Source: Opitutia bacterium
GTDB taxonomy: Bacteria > Verrucomicrobiota > Verrucomicrobiia > Opitutales > Seribacteraceae
NCBI GenBank assembly: GCA_002730975.1
Contig: PCBO01000105.1
Location: 1 to 44,717 of the forward strand
Direction: 5' to 3'
DNA: 44,717 nucleotides
The notes under the pieces are model-generated. The model saw nothing but the letters and a program-made list of their open reading frames with translations, did no database searches and had not been told where the DNA came from. Position 1 is the first letter of the stretch. Each line of letters opens with the position of its first letter. Below, one piece after another: positions 8,029 to 15,385 of this stretch. Position numbers and translations under genes: made by a program.

Positions 8029-8897
8029 GGTGAATAGGCGAGGAGATGATTGATGCTCGATTGGGCGGAGCGGGCGTAGCCGCCCCCGAAGAGATTGTAG
8101 TGATTCAATTCGTGATAAAGGTTGTAAAGGGTTTTGCGAATTTCGAAGCCGGGGTCGAGAGGGAAAATCTCTTCATAGCCTTGGTGAAATTCTTTGGAGA
8201 ATCCTCCGAACATATAGGTGAAGGCAATATCGGCTTCACGATCCCCGTAATAACTTGCGGGATCGAATACATAGGGCAGACCCTCTGTATCGACAGAAAA
8301 ATTGCCACCCCAAAGGTCGCCGTGCAAAAGAGATGGAAACGGTTTATATTCGCTGAAGAGATTGGGTACGTGCTTTGTGAGTGATTCGATTCCATGGAAG
8401 GATTGACCTTTTTTTTGGGCAAGGTCGAACTGGTGAACCAATCGGTGCTCAAGGTAGAATGCGATCCAGTCGTCGGATGCCGGGTTGGGTTGGTGGGTGG
8501 AGCCTATGGCGTTGTCGATCTTCCATCCGAAGTGAGGTTGCTCCATGCGATGAAGGCGGGCGAGGTCTTGACCTAGCTTTCGCTGCGCCGAACCTCCGTC
8601 TCTACCGGTTTCGAGAAATTCGAGTACCAGAAAGGATTGGTTGCCGGAGATCCCATGACAGACCGGGTCAGGTACGCGAACAGTTCGAGTGGAGGCTATC
8701 TCCGTTAGGGCTTTGGCTTCCGCTTCAAAAAGTCTCAAGAAGCCAGCTGAATTTGCCTTCACGAAATATACTTCGCCGGTCTCACTCTCCAACCGTCGAG
8801 CTTCGTTGATGCAACCACCGGCGATACTGCTTTCACTTTGGAGGACAAATGAAGTTTGCGTCTCCTTGGCAATGGCGGTTGCTACGTCTTCCCACAT
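8025..8897 (-). CDS. Fructosamine/ketosamine 3-kinase family protein
   Basis: A protein-kinase-like small-molecule kinase that phosphorylates sugar adducts on amines so that they fall off proteins (deglycation). Landmarks are SIAGGCINEA (about 24-33), Lys48 in the VYFVKAN strand, the family pattern FGWKIDNAIGSTHQPN (about 123-138), the catalytic HGDLWGGN (192-199) and the metal-binding segment DPASYYGDRE (212-221). At 290 residues it is of normal length. Bacterial members are mostly ribulosamine/erythrulosamine kinases by family knowledge. The gene follows a low-molecular-weight phosphatase gene by 43 bases and overlaps hpt by four. That neighbour is meaningful, because phosphatases of that family have been linked to making the substrates of these kinases. 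Confidence 0.92.
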   Translation of the reverse strand: MWEDVATAIAKETQTSFVLQSESSIAGGCINEARRLESETGEVYFVKANSAGFLRLFEAEAKALTEIASTRTVRVPDPVCHGISGNQSFLVLEFLETGRDGGSAQRKLGQDLARLHRMEQPHFGWKIDNAIGSTHQPNPASDDWIAFYLEHRLVHQFDLAQKKGQSFHGIESLTKHVPNLFSEYKPFPSLLHGDLWGGNFSVDTEGLPYVFDPASYYGDREADIAFTYMFGGFSKEFHQGYEEIFPLDPGFEIRKTLYNLYHELNHYNLFGGGYARSAQSSINHLLAYSP

Positions 8898-8940
8898 CGG
8901 CGTTATTGATTGTGGTCAAAGATGCGGAAGGATGGGTGGT

Positions 8941-9435
8941 CTATCTCAAACGCTTTCTCAAGTTTTCGAGCAAAGCGCCGCAACCTTCGTCCAGCAAATC
9001 CAGTACTTTCTCGAAGCCACTGGCTCCACCGTAATAGGGGTCGGGTACTTCGCTGACTGTTCCGCTCACATACTCGCAGAATCGTTGAATCTTCTTTCGT
9101 CCCTCATCGTTCGGAGCGAGTTTGTTCAATTCCGTGAAGTTGAAGTTGTCCATGGTGAGCAGGATATCTGCATCGGCAAAGTCGTCATGATTGGCTTTTC
9201 GAGCTGCCCCACCTGTTTGAATGCCTCTTGCGGCTGCGGCTTTTTGCATCCGTGGGTCGGGCGAGTTGCCCGTATGTTGGTCAATGGTGCCGGCGGAATC
9301 GCAGGTGATGCGGTCGTCCAGCCCACGACTAATTAACAATTTGCGAAAAGTGGCTTCCGCCGCGGGAGAACGGCATATGTTGCCCCAGCAAACAAAGACG
9401 ATGTGCAGTTTTTCTTCGGCGGGTTGTTTTTGCAT
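8941..9435 (-). CDS. Low-molecular-weight protein-tyrosine-phosphatase family protein
   Basis: A cytoplasmic phosphatase with the phosphate-binding loop CWGNICRS (catalytic Cys16, Arg22) right after the first strand and the general acid Asp132 in VPDPYYGG. The length of 164 residues is normal. It is probably the first gene of the minus-strand operon phosphatase, fructosamine kinase, hpt, yqaA. In several bacteria such phosphatases sit beside ketosamine kinases and act on sugar phosphate adducts rather than phosphotyrosine. The same role is plausible here but is inference from context. Confidence 0.92.
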   Translation of the reverse strand: MQKQPAEEKLHIVFVCWGNICRSPAAEATFRKLLISRGLDDRITCDSAGTIDQHTGNSPDPRMQKAAAARGIQTGGAARKANHDDFADADILLTMDNFNFTELNKLAPNDEGRKKIQRFCEYVSGTVSEVPDPYYGGASGFEKVLDLLDEGCGALLENLRKRLR

Positions 9436-9511
9436 TTTTTAGAAGGTCGTGCTTTACGCATTAAAATACCGAAGGAGTCAACCTTGACGTTTCCGTTCAT
9501 TTTTTGCATGA

Positions 9512-10384
9512 ATGCAGTTTATGGGCAAAAAGCTCGCAATATTTGGCTGTGGTTATCTAGGTTCGGCGCTCGCTCAGCAGGCGCTCAAACTTGGGTGGCA
9601 TGTATCCGCCGTTACTCGTAATGCTGATACCGCTTCATGCTTGGATGATTCTGGTGTCCAAAAAATTGTCGTAGCCGACTTAGATGACAAGTCTTGGACA
9701 GGTGAGATTGATTCTACTCAAGATTTCGTAGTTAATTGTGTGGGAGCGGCATCACCTGATTTGGATGGTTATTTGAAGTCCTATGTGGATGGTCATGACT
9801 CGGTGGTGACATGGGCTCGTTCTGGTGAGGTTGGCACTTTTGTCTTTACCAGCAGCACTTCAGTCTACCCGCAAACCGGGCGTTGTCTTGTTGACGAAAC
9901 TGCTTCCTCTGACGGTGTTTCTGAAAAGGGTGGGCTCCTTTTGGCTGCCGAGCAGTTGGGCTTTCCCGGTGGTGAGGGTATCGGCCGCTCTTTTATCCTT
10001 CGTCTAGCTGGGCTATACGGGCCCGGTCGTCATTTGCTCCTTGATAGCGTTAGAAACGGCGACATCCTATCCGGAGATGGTGATCGTATTCTCAACTTGA
10101 TTCATCGCGACGACGCTTGCTCCGCTATTCTTGGGGTCCTCCAAGCAGAAGAGCGTAACATTGGTAGGATTTACAACGTTTCTGATGGTAATCACTCTTC
10201 CCGATCTGAGATCGTTACATGGCTTGCCGAAAAAATGGGAGTCGATACACCTTCCTTTTCCGGCAGTGAAGGGACGGATGCTTCCAATCGTAAAATTTGT
10301 AGTGATCGCATCCGCGGTGAGCTCAATTGGTCCCCTCTATATCCCTCTTTTAGGGATGGTTATGATTCTATTCTAGAAAAATAG
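9512..10384 (+). CDS. YeeZ-like NAD(P)-dependent epimerase/dehydratase (atypical extended SDR)
   Basis: A Rossmann-fold protein with the dinucleotide motif GCGYLG (12-17) and the SDR pattern TSSTSVYPQ (113-121), in which the serine of the catalytic site is kept. The usual Tyr-x3-Lys pair is not visible. The equivalent stretch reads GGLLLAAEQL, which is how the YeeZ group differs from true sugar epimerases. The RLAGLYGPGR and IHRDDACSAI patterns are typical of extended SDRs. The substrate is unknown. An in-frame ATG three codons later (9521) is an equally good start. It is divergent from the phosphatase operon and about 60 bases upstream of the ybaB gene, possibly in one transcript. Confidence 0.85.
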   Translation: MQFMGKKLAIFGCGYLGSALAQQALKLGWHVSAVTRNADTASCLDDSGVQKIVVADLDDKSWTGEIDSTQDFVVNCVGAASPDLDGYLKSYVDGHDSVVTWARSGEVGTFVFTSSTSVYPQTGRCLVDETASSDGVSEKGGLLLAAEQLGFPGGEGIGRSFILRLAGLYGPGRHLLLDSVRNGDILSGDGDRILNLIHRDDACSAILGVLQAEERNIGRIYNVSDGNHSSRSEIVTWLAEKMGVDTPSFSGSEGTDASNRKICSDRIRGELNWSPLYPSFRDGYDSILEK

Positions 10385-10445
10385 GGCGAATCCCCTCAAT
10401 CGAGTTTTTTTTCTAATTTCTCAACACCCATCAAGGAATTTTGTT

Positions 10446-10754
10446 ATGGTCGGAGTCGGTAAGCTTCTCAAGCAAGCTCAGAAAATGCAGAAGAAGATGG
10501 AAGAGGCCCAAGAGTCTCTTGCGGAAGAAATGTTTGAGGTTTCCGGTGGTGGCGGTGCGGTGACCGTCAAGATAAATGGGCAAGGCGAATTTCAAAATCT
10601 TAGCCTGGATCCAGAATTTCTGAAGGAAGACCCAGACTTTGTTTCCGAGGCTATCCTGCTAGCGATTCGAGATGCAGCTGAGGAAGCCAAGAAACGCAGT
10701 GAAGCAGCCATGGGTGATCTCACGGGAGGACTTCAGATGCCCGGCCTTTTTTGA
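10446..10754 (+). CDS. YbaB/EbfC family nucleoid-associated protein
   Basis: A small DNA-binding protein (102 residues) that forms dimers and often accompanies recR. It shows the family layout: a helical N terminus rich in Lys and Gln (LLKQAQKMQKKMEEAQESL), a central beta region with GGGAVTVKINGQGEF, and a C-terminal helix with AILLAIRDAAEEAKKRSE ending in GGLQMPGLF. The gene lies 37 bases before recR, the standard neighbour in many bacteria, which supports both calls. Confidence 0.95.
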   Translation: MVGVGKLLKQAQKMQKKMEEAQESLAEEMFEVSGGGGAVTVKINGQGEFQNLSLDPEFLKEDPDFVSEAILLAIRDAAEEAKKRSEAAMGDLTGGLQMPGLF

Positions 10755-10791
10755 CGTTGGCATCTGATTCGTTTTTTTTGCGGGCAATATC

Positions 10792-11388
10792 ATGACGCCC
10801 GGATTCGAAAACTTACTCAAGGGACTCAAAAGTCTCCCCGGCCTAGGTCATAGATCGGCCGAACGTATTGCTCTCCATTTACTAGTGGAGAAACCCGACG
10901 GTCTCGACAGTCTCATTGAGATTCTTCGAACCGCGGGAGCCTCGGCTAAGGCTTGTTCCATTTGCGGAAACCTTTCGGAGGATGAGATCTGCTCCATTTG
11001 TGGGGATGAGGCACGTGAGGATGGAACAATTTGCGTCGTCGAGCGAGTTCCCGACCTTTTTGCCATTGAGCGTTCGGGTGCTTATCGTGGTTGTTACCAT
11101 GTTCTGCACGGCAAGCTTTCGCCGATTAGGGGCATTGGTCCGGAAAAGCTGAATTTTGCTAGTATTAGGGATCGCATTGAACAAGGCGAGGTGAACGAAC
11201 TGATACTTGCCATTGCTAACGACATCGAGGGTGAAGCGACCTGTCACTACTTGAGCGAAGAAATCGTGGGGGACAGAGACATTCAGGTAAGTCGCATTGG
11301 ATTTGGCATTCCCAGCGGGTCCGGAGTTACTTATGCCGACGAGGTTACCTTGCGAAGCGCCTTGGATGCCCGAAGGAATTTTTCCTGA
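10792..11388 (+). CDS. recR: Recombination mediator protein RecR
   Basis: Part of the RecFOR pathway that loads RecA at single-strand gaps. The protein has an N-terminal helix-hairpin-helix (LPGLGHRSAERIALHLL), a four-Cys zinc finger (Cys55, Cys58, Cys67, Cys70), a Toprim domain beginning at about residue 79 (ICVVERVPDLFAIERSGAYRG) and the RecR signature YHVLHGKLSPIRGIGPE. At 198 residues it is of full length. It is translated just after ybaB and just before an amidase gene (8 bases), so the three are probably co-transcribed. Confidence 0.97.
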   Translation: MTPGFENLLKGLKSLPGLGHRSAERIALHLLVEKPDGLDSLIEILRTAGASAKACSICGNLSEDEICSICGDEAREDGTICVVERVPDLFAIERSGAYRGCYHVLHGKLSPIRGIGPEKLNFASIRDRIEQGEVNELILAIANDIEGEATCHYLSEEIVGDRDIQVSRIGFGIPSGSGVTYADEVTLRSALDARRNFS

Positions 11389-11396
11389 TCTTTCTT

Positions 11397-12692
11397 TTGA
11401 AATCGCTGAAAAAAACTTTTCATTGTCCTAGAGGTTTCTATTCTGGTAACAGGATGATCCTCTTTCTATTGGCAGTGGCGATATCGACCGGAATCTGCTC
11501 GGTTTCAGTACAGAGCAAGAATCCCGAGTGGGCTCGCTTGGATGCTTACCATAACAGCATGACGAGTCCGAAGTTCGAGGAGTTGCTTCGAAAAGTTTAC
11601 GTCCCACGGGAGTCTTGGTGGAAGGATTGGATTAAGATCGACGAGAAAGAAGCCCATATCCGTAAGTTTGCGGGTAAGGAAGATTGGTATGTTTTGCCTT
11701 TTGCATCTTGTCCCCGAATGGCATTGAAGAATCGCCGGCAAGAGTATTGGCGACCCGCGGCCAACCTGCGCTTTCTAGACCGCCAAAAGCCATTGGCTGG
11801 TTTTACCATCGCTTTGGACCCTGGGCATTTGGGGGGTAAATATTCGGAAATGGAGGGCCGACATTTTGTCATCGGCGAGGCTGCTCCAGTTAAGGAGGGC
11901 GACGTCGCTCTCTTGGTGGCCAAGCGTCTCTCCAAGCGCCTTGGCGGATTGGGAGCGAAAGTTTCGCTGGTTCGCAATCGAAAGAAGCCCGTGACGATCG
12001 ACACACCCAAGACTCTACGCAAAGAGGCCGAGGCGTGGCAAAAAAGAATCGAAGGGGATGTCGTGTCCACGCAAACGAAGAAGGAACGTAAGAAGTCGAT
12101 TCGTCGTCGCGGAGAGATTCTGTTCTTCCGGTCGAGTGAAATCATGGCGAGGGCATCCAAGGTAAACGAAAAGTTAAAGCCCGACCTAGTCGTATGTATT
12201 CACTTGAATGCTGCGCCTTGGCCCACTCCTGAAAAGAATTCTTTGGTGGAGCGGAATGATTACCATGTTCTCACCAATGGAGCATATTTGGGAGGGGAGA
12301 TCGCACTCGACAACCAGCGACTCGAGATGCTCGTTAAACTTCTGAACCGTTCCCATAAGGATGAACTCTCCTTAGCCGAGTGCATGGCGCAGGCATTTAA
12401 ACGCGCGACCGGACTTCCTGCATTTAATTACAAGGGGCCGAACGCCATAAAGCTAGGGGAAGTCCCCGGTGTCTGGGGTCGCAACCTAATGGCCAACCGT
12501 TTGTACGAATGTCCCGTTGTTTTTCTCGAGCCTTACATCGCAAATTCCACGCAGGTTTTCGCCCGTATCCAGGCGGGGGACTATGACGGAGCTAAAATGG
12601 TGGCCGGAAAAATGCGAATCAGTCTTGTCGAAGAATACGTGGATGCCGTAATTGCCGGCTTGGTCGCCCATGCAGCAAGTCACGCAAACTGA
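11397..12692 (+). CDS. Secreted N-acetylmuramoyl-L-alanine amidase-like protein (Amidase_3 fold)
   Basis: A probable zinc-dependent cell-wall amidase that cuts the bond between N-acetylmuramic acid and L-alanine. The zinc ligands fit the family: ALDPGH (His144), Glu167 in PVKEGD, His269 in VCIHLNA, and the catalytic Glu378 in VFLEPY. It carries a basic stretch and a hydrophobic segment (ILFLLAVAISTGICSVS) at the N terminus, so it is exported. The catalytic domain is longer than usual, with an insertion between the first and last zinc ligands (about 200-260, Lys/Arg/Glu rich). The start at 11397 is TTG and gives a basic n-region. ATG at 11454 is the alternative and loses that region. It follows recR by 8 bases and converges with the DUF1501 gene with one base between stops. 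Confidence 0.82.
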   Translation: MKSLKKTFHCPRGFYSGNRMILFLLAVAISTGICSVSVQSKNPEWARLDAYHNSMTSPKFEELLRKVYVPRESWWKDWIKIDEKEAHIRKFAGKEDWYVLPFASCPRMALKNRRQEYWRPAANLRFLDRQKPLAGFTIALDPGHLGGKYSEMEGRHFVIGEAAPVKEGDVALLVAKRLSKRLGGLGAKVSLVRNRKKPVTIDTPKTLRKEAEAWQKRIEGDVVSTQTKKERKKSIRRRGEILFFRSSEIMARASKVNEKLKPDLVVCIHLNAAPWPTPEKNSLVERNDYHVLTNGAYLGGEIALDNQRLEMLVKLLNRSHKDELSLAECMAQAFKRATGLPAFNYKGPNAIKLGEVPGVWGRNLMANRLYECPVVFLEPYIANSTQVFARIQAGDYDGAKMVAGKMRISLVEEYVDAVIAGLVAHAASHAN

Positions 12693-12693
12693 T

Positions 12694-14067
12694 CTAGGCC
12701 AAGATTTTCGTGGCAACTTTACCAAAGACGTCAGTTAGGCGGAAGTCTCGTCCTGCGTAGTTATAGGTCAGTCGCTCGTGGTCTAAACCCAGCAAGTGCA
12801 AGATTGTTGCGTGGAGGTCGTGGAAATGCATTTTATCTTCGACTGCTGCAATACCGTGTAGATCGGTAGCGCCGTGGCGCATTCCGCCTCTGACTCCACC
12901 GCCGGCCATCCAGAAACTAAAACCACTGGAATTGTGGTCACGTCCATCCGGTCGCTTTACGTGGGGTGTTCGGCCGAATTCGCCGCCCCAGACGACAAGA
13001 GTTTCCTCGAGCATGCCCCGCTGGGATAAGTCTGTCAGGAGAGCAGTCAGTGGTTGGTCGGTCGCCATACAGTTGGTCTTCAGTTTCCCTCGCAGGCTGT
13101 TGTGCTGGTCCCAGTTGGCATGTGTGACCTCGATGTAGCGCACCCCGGCCTCGGCCATGCGACGGGCAAGCAGGCATTGGCGTCCGAAATCACTGGTGGC
13201 AGCTTTGTCGAGACCGTAGAGGTCGCGCATGCTTTGGGATTCGTCGGAAAGGTCGAGCAAATCGGGCACCGAGGATTGCATTCGATAAGCGAGCTCATAG
13301 GACTTGATGACACCGTCGATACGTCGATCGCCCGGCTTTTCTTTGCCTAAGTTGCGGTTCATCGATTGGATGAGGTCGATTTGCTTGCGTTGCAATCCGC
13401 TGCCGAGGCTTTTGTTGGACAGGTTGCCTATGCTGGCGTCTTTTATGTCGGTATTGAGGTTGCCGATGGCGGTGCCTTGATAGACTGCGGGTATGAATGC
13501 GCTGCCGTAGTTTTGGGCACCACCGACGCGGGTGGGCGGCTTGATGGTCACGAATCCAGGTAGGTCTTGGTTCTCGGTGCCGAGGCCGTAGCTTACCCAA
13601 GCTCCCATGCTTGGGCGCACGAACTGGAAGCTTCCCGTGTGGAGCTGGAGAAAGCATTGGGGATGGACGGGGGCGTCTGCGTGCATGCCGTTGAGTAGAC
13701 AGAGCTTGTCGGCCTGCTTAGCGAGATGGGGGAAGAGTTCGGAAATGGGTAGACCACTCTTGCCGTGACGCGAGAACTTGAAGGGGCTGCCTAGCAACTT
13801 GCGATTGCCGAAACTAGTGGTCTTGCCGTCGTCACGTAGCAGGTTGGGCTTGTGATCGAAGGTATCTACGTGGGAGGGGCCTCCGCGCATGCAGGCAAAT
13901 ATTACGCGCTTGGCACGGGCTGGAAAGTGAGGGCCGCGAGCAGAGGTCACGCTGGTCGCGAGGGCTTTCTCGGTGGCCAGTCCTGCAAAGGCCAAATACC
14001 CAAAACCCGTCGAAATCGTCTTGAGGGCGTCTCGTCGACTATAGTTTGACAGAATTGATTCGTTCAT
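12694..14067 (-). CDS. DUF1501 family protein with Tat signal
   Basis: A protein of the sulfatase-like alkaline-phosphatase fold family DUF1501, abundant in planctomycetes and verrucomicrobia. The N terminus carries a twin-arginine signal (SRRDALK followed by a hydrophobic stretch and an A-x-A-like site near KALA), so it is exported folded. Conserved blocks are CMRGGPSHVDTFDHKPNL, LCLLNGMHADAPVH and the C-terminal VVWGGEFGRTPHVKRPDGRDHN, with the DLHATILHLLGLDHE ending usual for the family. The first possible start (14082) is TTG; I use the ATG at 14067. It is the last gene of a minus-strand cluster with a DUF1549/DUF1553 protein, the standard partner of DUF1501 proteins. The function is not established. 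Confidence 0.92.
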   Translation of the reverse strand: MNESILSNYSRRDALKTISTGFGYLAFAGLATEKALATSVTSARGPHFPARAKRVIFACMRGGPSHVDTFDHKPNLLRDDGKTTSFGNRKLLGSPFKFSRHGKSGLPISELFPHLAKQADKLCLLNGMHADAPVHPQCFLQLHTGSFQFVRPSMGAWVSYGLGTENQDLPGFVTIKPPTRVGGAQNYGSAFIPAVYQGTAIGNLNTDIKDASIGNLSNKSLGSGLQRKQIDLIQSMNRNLGKEKPGDRRIDGVIKSYELAYRMQSSVPDLLDLSDESQSMRDLYGLDKAATSDFGRQCLLARRMAEAGVRYIEVTHANWDQHNSLRGKLKTNCMATDQPLTALLTDLSQRGMLEETLVVWGGEFGRTPHVKRPDGRDHNSSGFSFWMAGGGVRGGMRHGATDLHGIAAVEDKMHFHDLHATILHLLGLDHERLTYNYAGRDFRLTDVFGKVATKILA

Positions 14068-14106
14068 GGTGTATCTCTTCAATAATTAAAATTCAGGGGC
14101 ATTACT

Positions 14107-15369
14107 TCAATGTCCTTTTATGCAAATAAGGCGTTCGAACAGGCGAAGGTAGAGGTTGCCGTTGGCGAGGGCGGGGGTTGAATGACATATCTCGTCGAGG
14201 TCGTTCACCGCCAGCTGGCGGAACTCCTCGGCGTCGGCTATGGCCACCACCTTGCCATAGGCGGATACGCAGAAAATGACTCCGCCCGCGCAAACCGGAG
14301 AGCCGTAGAAGGTGTCTTTGACGCCTTCGGTGCGTGCTTTCCAGATTACTTTTCCGGTGTCGGGGCGAAGGCAGGTAACTACCCCGTTGTCGGCCCAAAG
14401 ATAGAGTCGATTCTTGGTCAGGAGTGGAGTGGGAATATGAGGTACGGTGTCCTCTAGGCGCCAAATCTCCTTGGCTTTGCCGTCCTTGCTGGCAGAGGCT
14501 GGTCGTATGGCTACCAGGTGTTTGTCCAAGGTGGTGAACCCGCACACGCTTAGCACGAGGTCTTTGAACACAACGGGTGAGGATATGGCGCGTTCGGCAT
14601 GGGGGCGGCCGAAGACGGATAGTTCCCACAATGCCTTGCCTGTAGTCGGATCCACGCTGGTTACGCCCAGCCACCAGTTGGTGAAGATGAGTTCCGTTTT
14701 TCCATTAGGGGCTTGGTAGACGCATGGAGTGGAGAAGGTCAAGCGCTTGCTGTCCCGCGGGATTTTCCAACGCGTTTCTCCAGTCTTACGGTCGATCGCC
14801 AAGAGGAAGCCGCCCCCTTTTTCGATATCGTTCGGCAGCACCACCAAGTCATCATGCACGATGGGAGATACGCCAAAGCCGTGCCCGCCGGTGACTTTGC
14901 CGAAGTTACCCTGCCATAGCTGTTTCCCCTCGTGCGAGAGGGCGGTCACTTGCAGTTCCGTTTTATTACCCCACGCTACGTAAACTGCGTCGGCATCTAC
15001 GGCGGGGGTGCTGCTGGCGAAGCTGTTGCGTTTGTTTGTCTTGTGCGTTGCGGAGGCAAAGGCCTTGTTCCAGAGAATTTTCCCGGAGGGCGCGTCGAGG
15101 CAAACCACTAGGCGCTCCTTTCCCTTTTCGCGGGCCGCGTTAAGGAATATCTTGTCGCCCCAAACGACAGGTGAACCATGACCCGTTCCGGGTAACTCGG
15201 TTTCCCAGTTTACGGCATCTTCGGACCATTTCGGGGGTATGGTAAAATCGGCGGTGCCGGCTCCGTTCGTTCCGCGAAAGCGCGGCCAGTTGCTTTTGTT
15301 GGCTGCCCATAGGACGATGTTCCCGAGGAGAAATAGAGACAGGACGAAGGGCACGAAGCGGATTTTCAT
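14107..15369 (-). CDS. Secreted PQQ-like beta-propeller protein (first of three in the window)
   Basis: A 420-residue protein with an N-terminal signal or membrane anchor and then the WPRFRGTNGAG motif (about 28-38) that opens this group of PQQ-like (quinoprotein alcohol dehydrogenase-like) propellers. Repeated blades follow the pattern V-W-G-D-K-I-F-L, then L-D-A-x-x-G-K-I-L-W and similar GKxxW turns, for example DAPSGKILWNKAF, DRKTGETRWKI, DPTTGKALWEL and RPDTGKVIWKA. No catalytic Asp or Cys pair of true PQQ dehydrogenases was recognised, so binding of PQQ is not shown. It lies between the DUF1549/1553 gene (16 bases upstream) and the DUF1501 gene, in what looks like one operon. Confidence 0.9.
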   Translation of the reverse strand: MKIRFVPFVLSLFLLGNIVLWAANKSNWPRFRGTNGAGTADFTIPPKWSEDAVNWETELPGTGHGSPVVWGDKIFLNAAREKGKERLVVCLDAPSGKILWNKAFASATHKTNKRNSFASSTPAVDADAVYVAWGNKTELQVTALSHEGKQLWQGNFGKVTGGHGFGVSPIVHDDLVVLPNDIEKGGGFLLAIDRKTGETRWKIPRDSKRLTFSTPCVYQAPNGKTELIFTNWWLGVTSVDPTTGKALWELSVFGRPHAERAISSPVVFKDLVLSVCGFTTLDKHLVAIRPASASKDGKAKEIWRLEDTVPHIPTPLLTKNRLYLWADNGVVTCLRPDTGKVIWKARTEGVKDTFYGSPVCAGGVIFCVSAYGKVVAIADAEEFRQLAVNDLDEICHSTPALANGNLYLRLFERLICIKGH

Positions 15370-15385
15370 AATTCCTCGGATTTAA

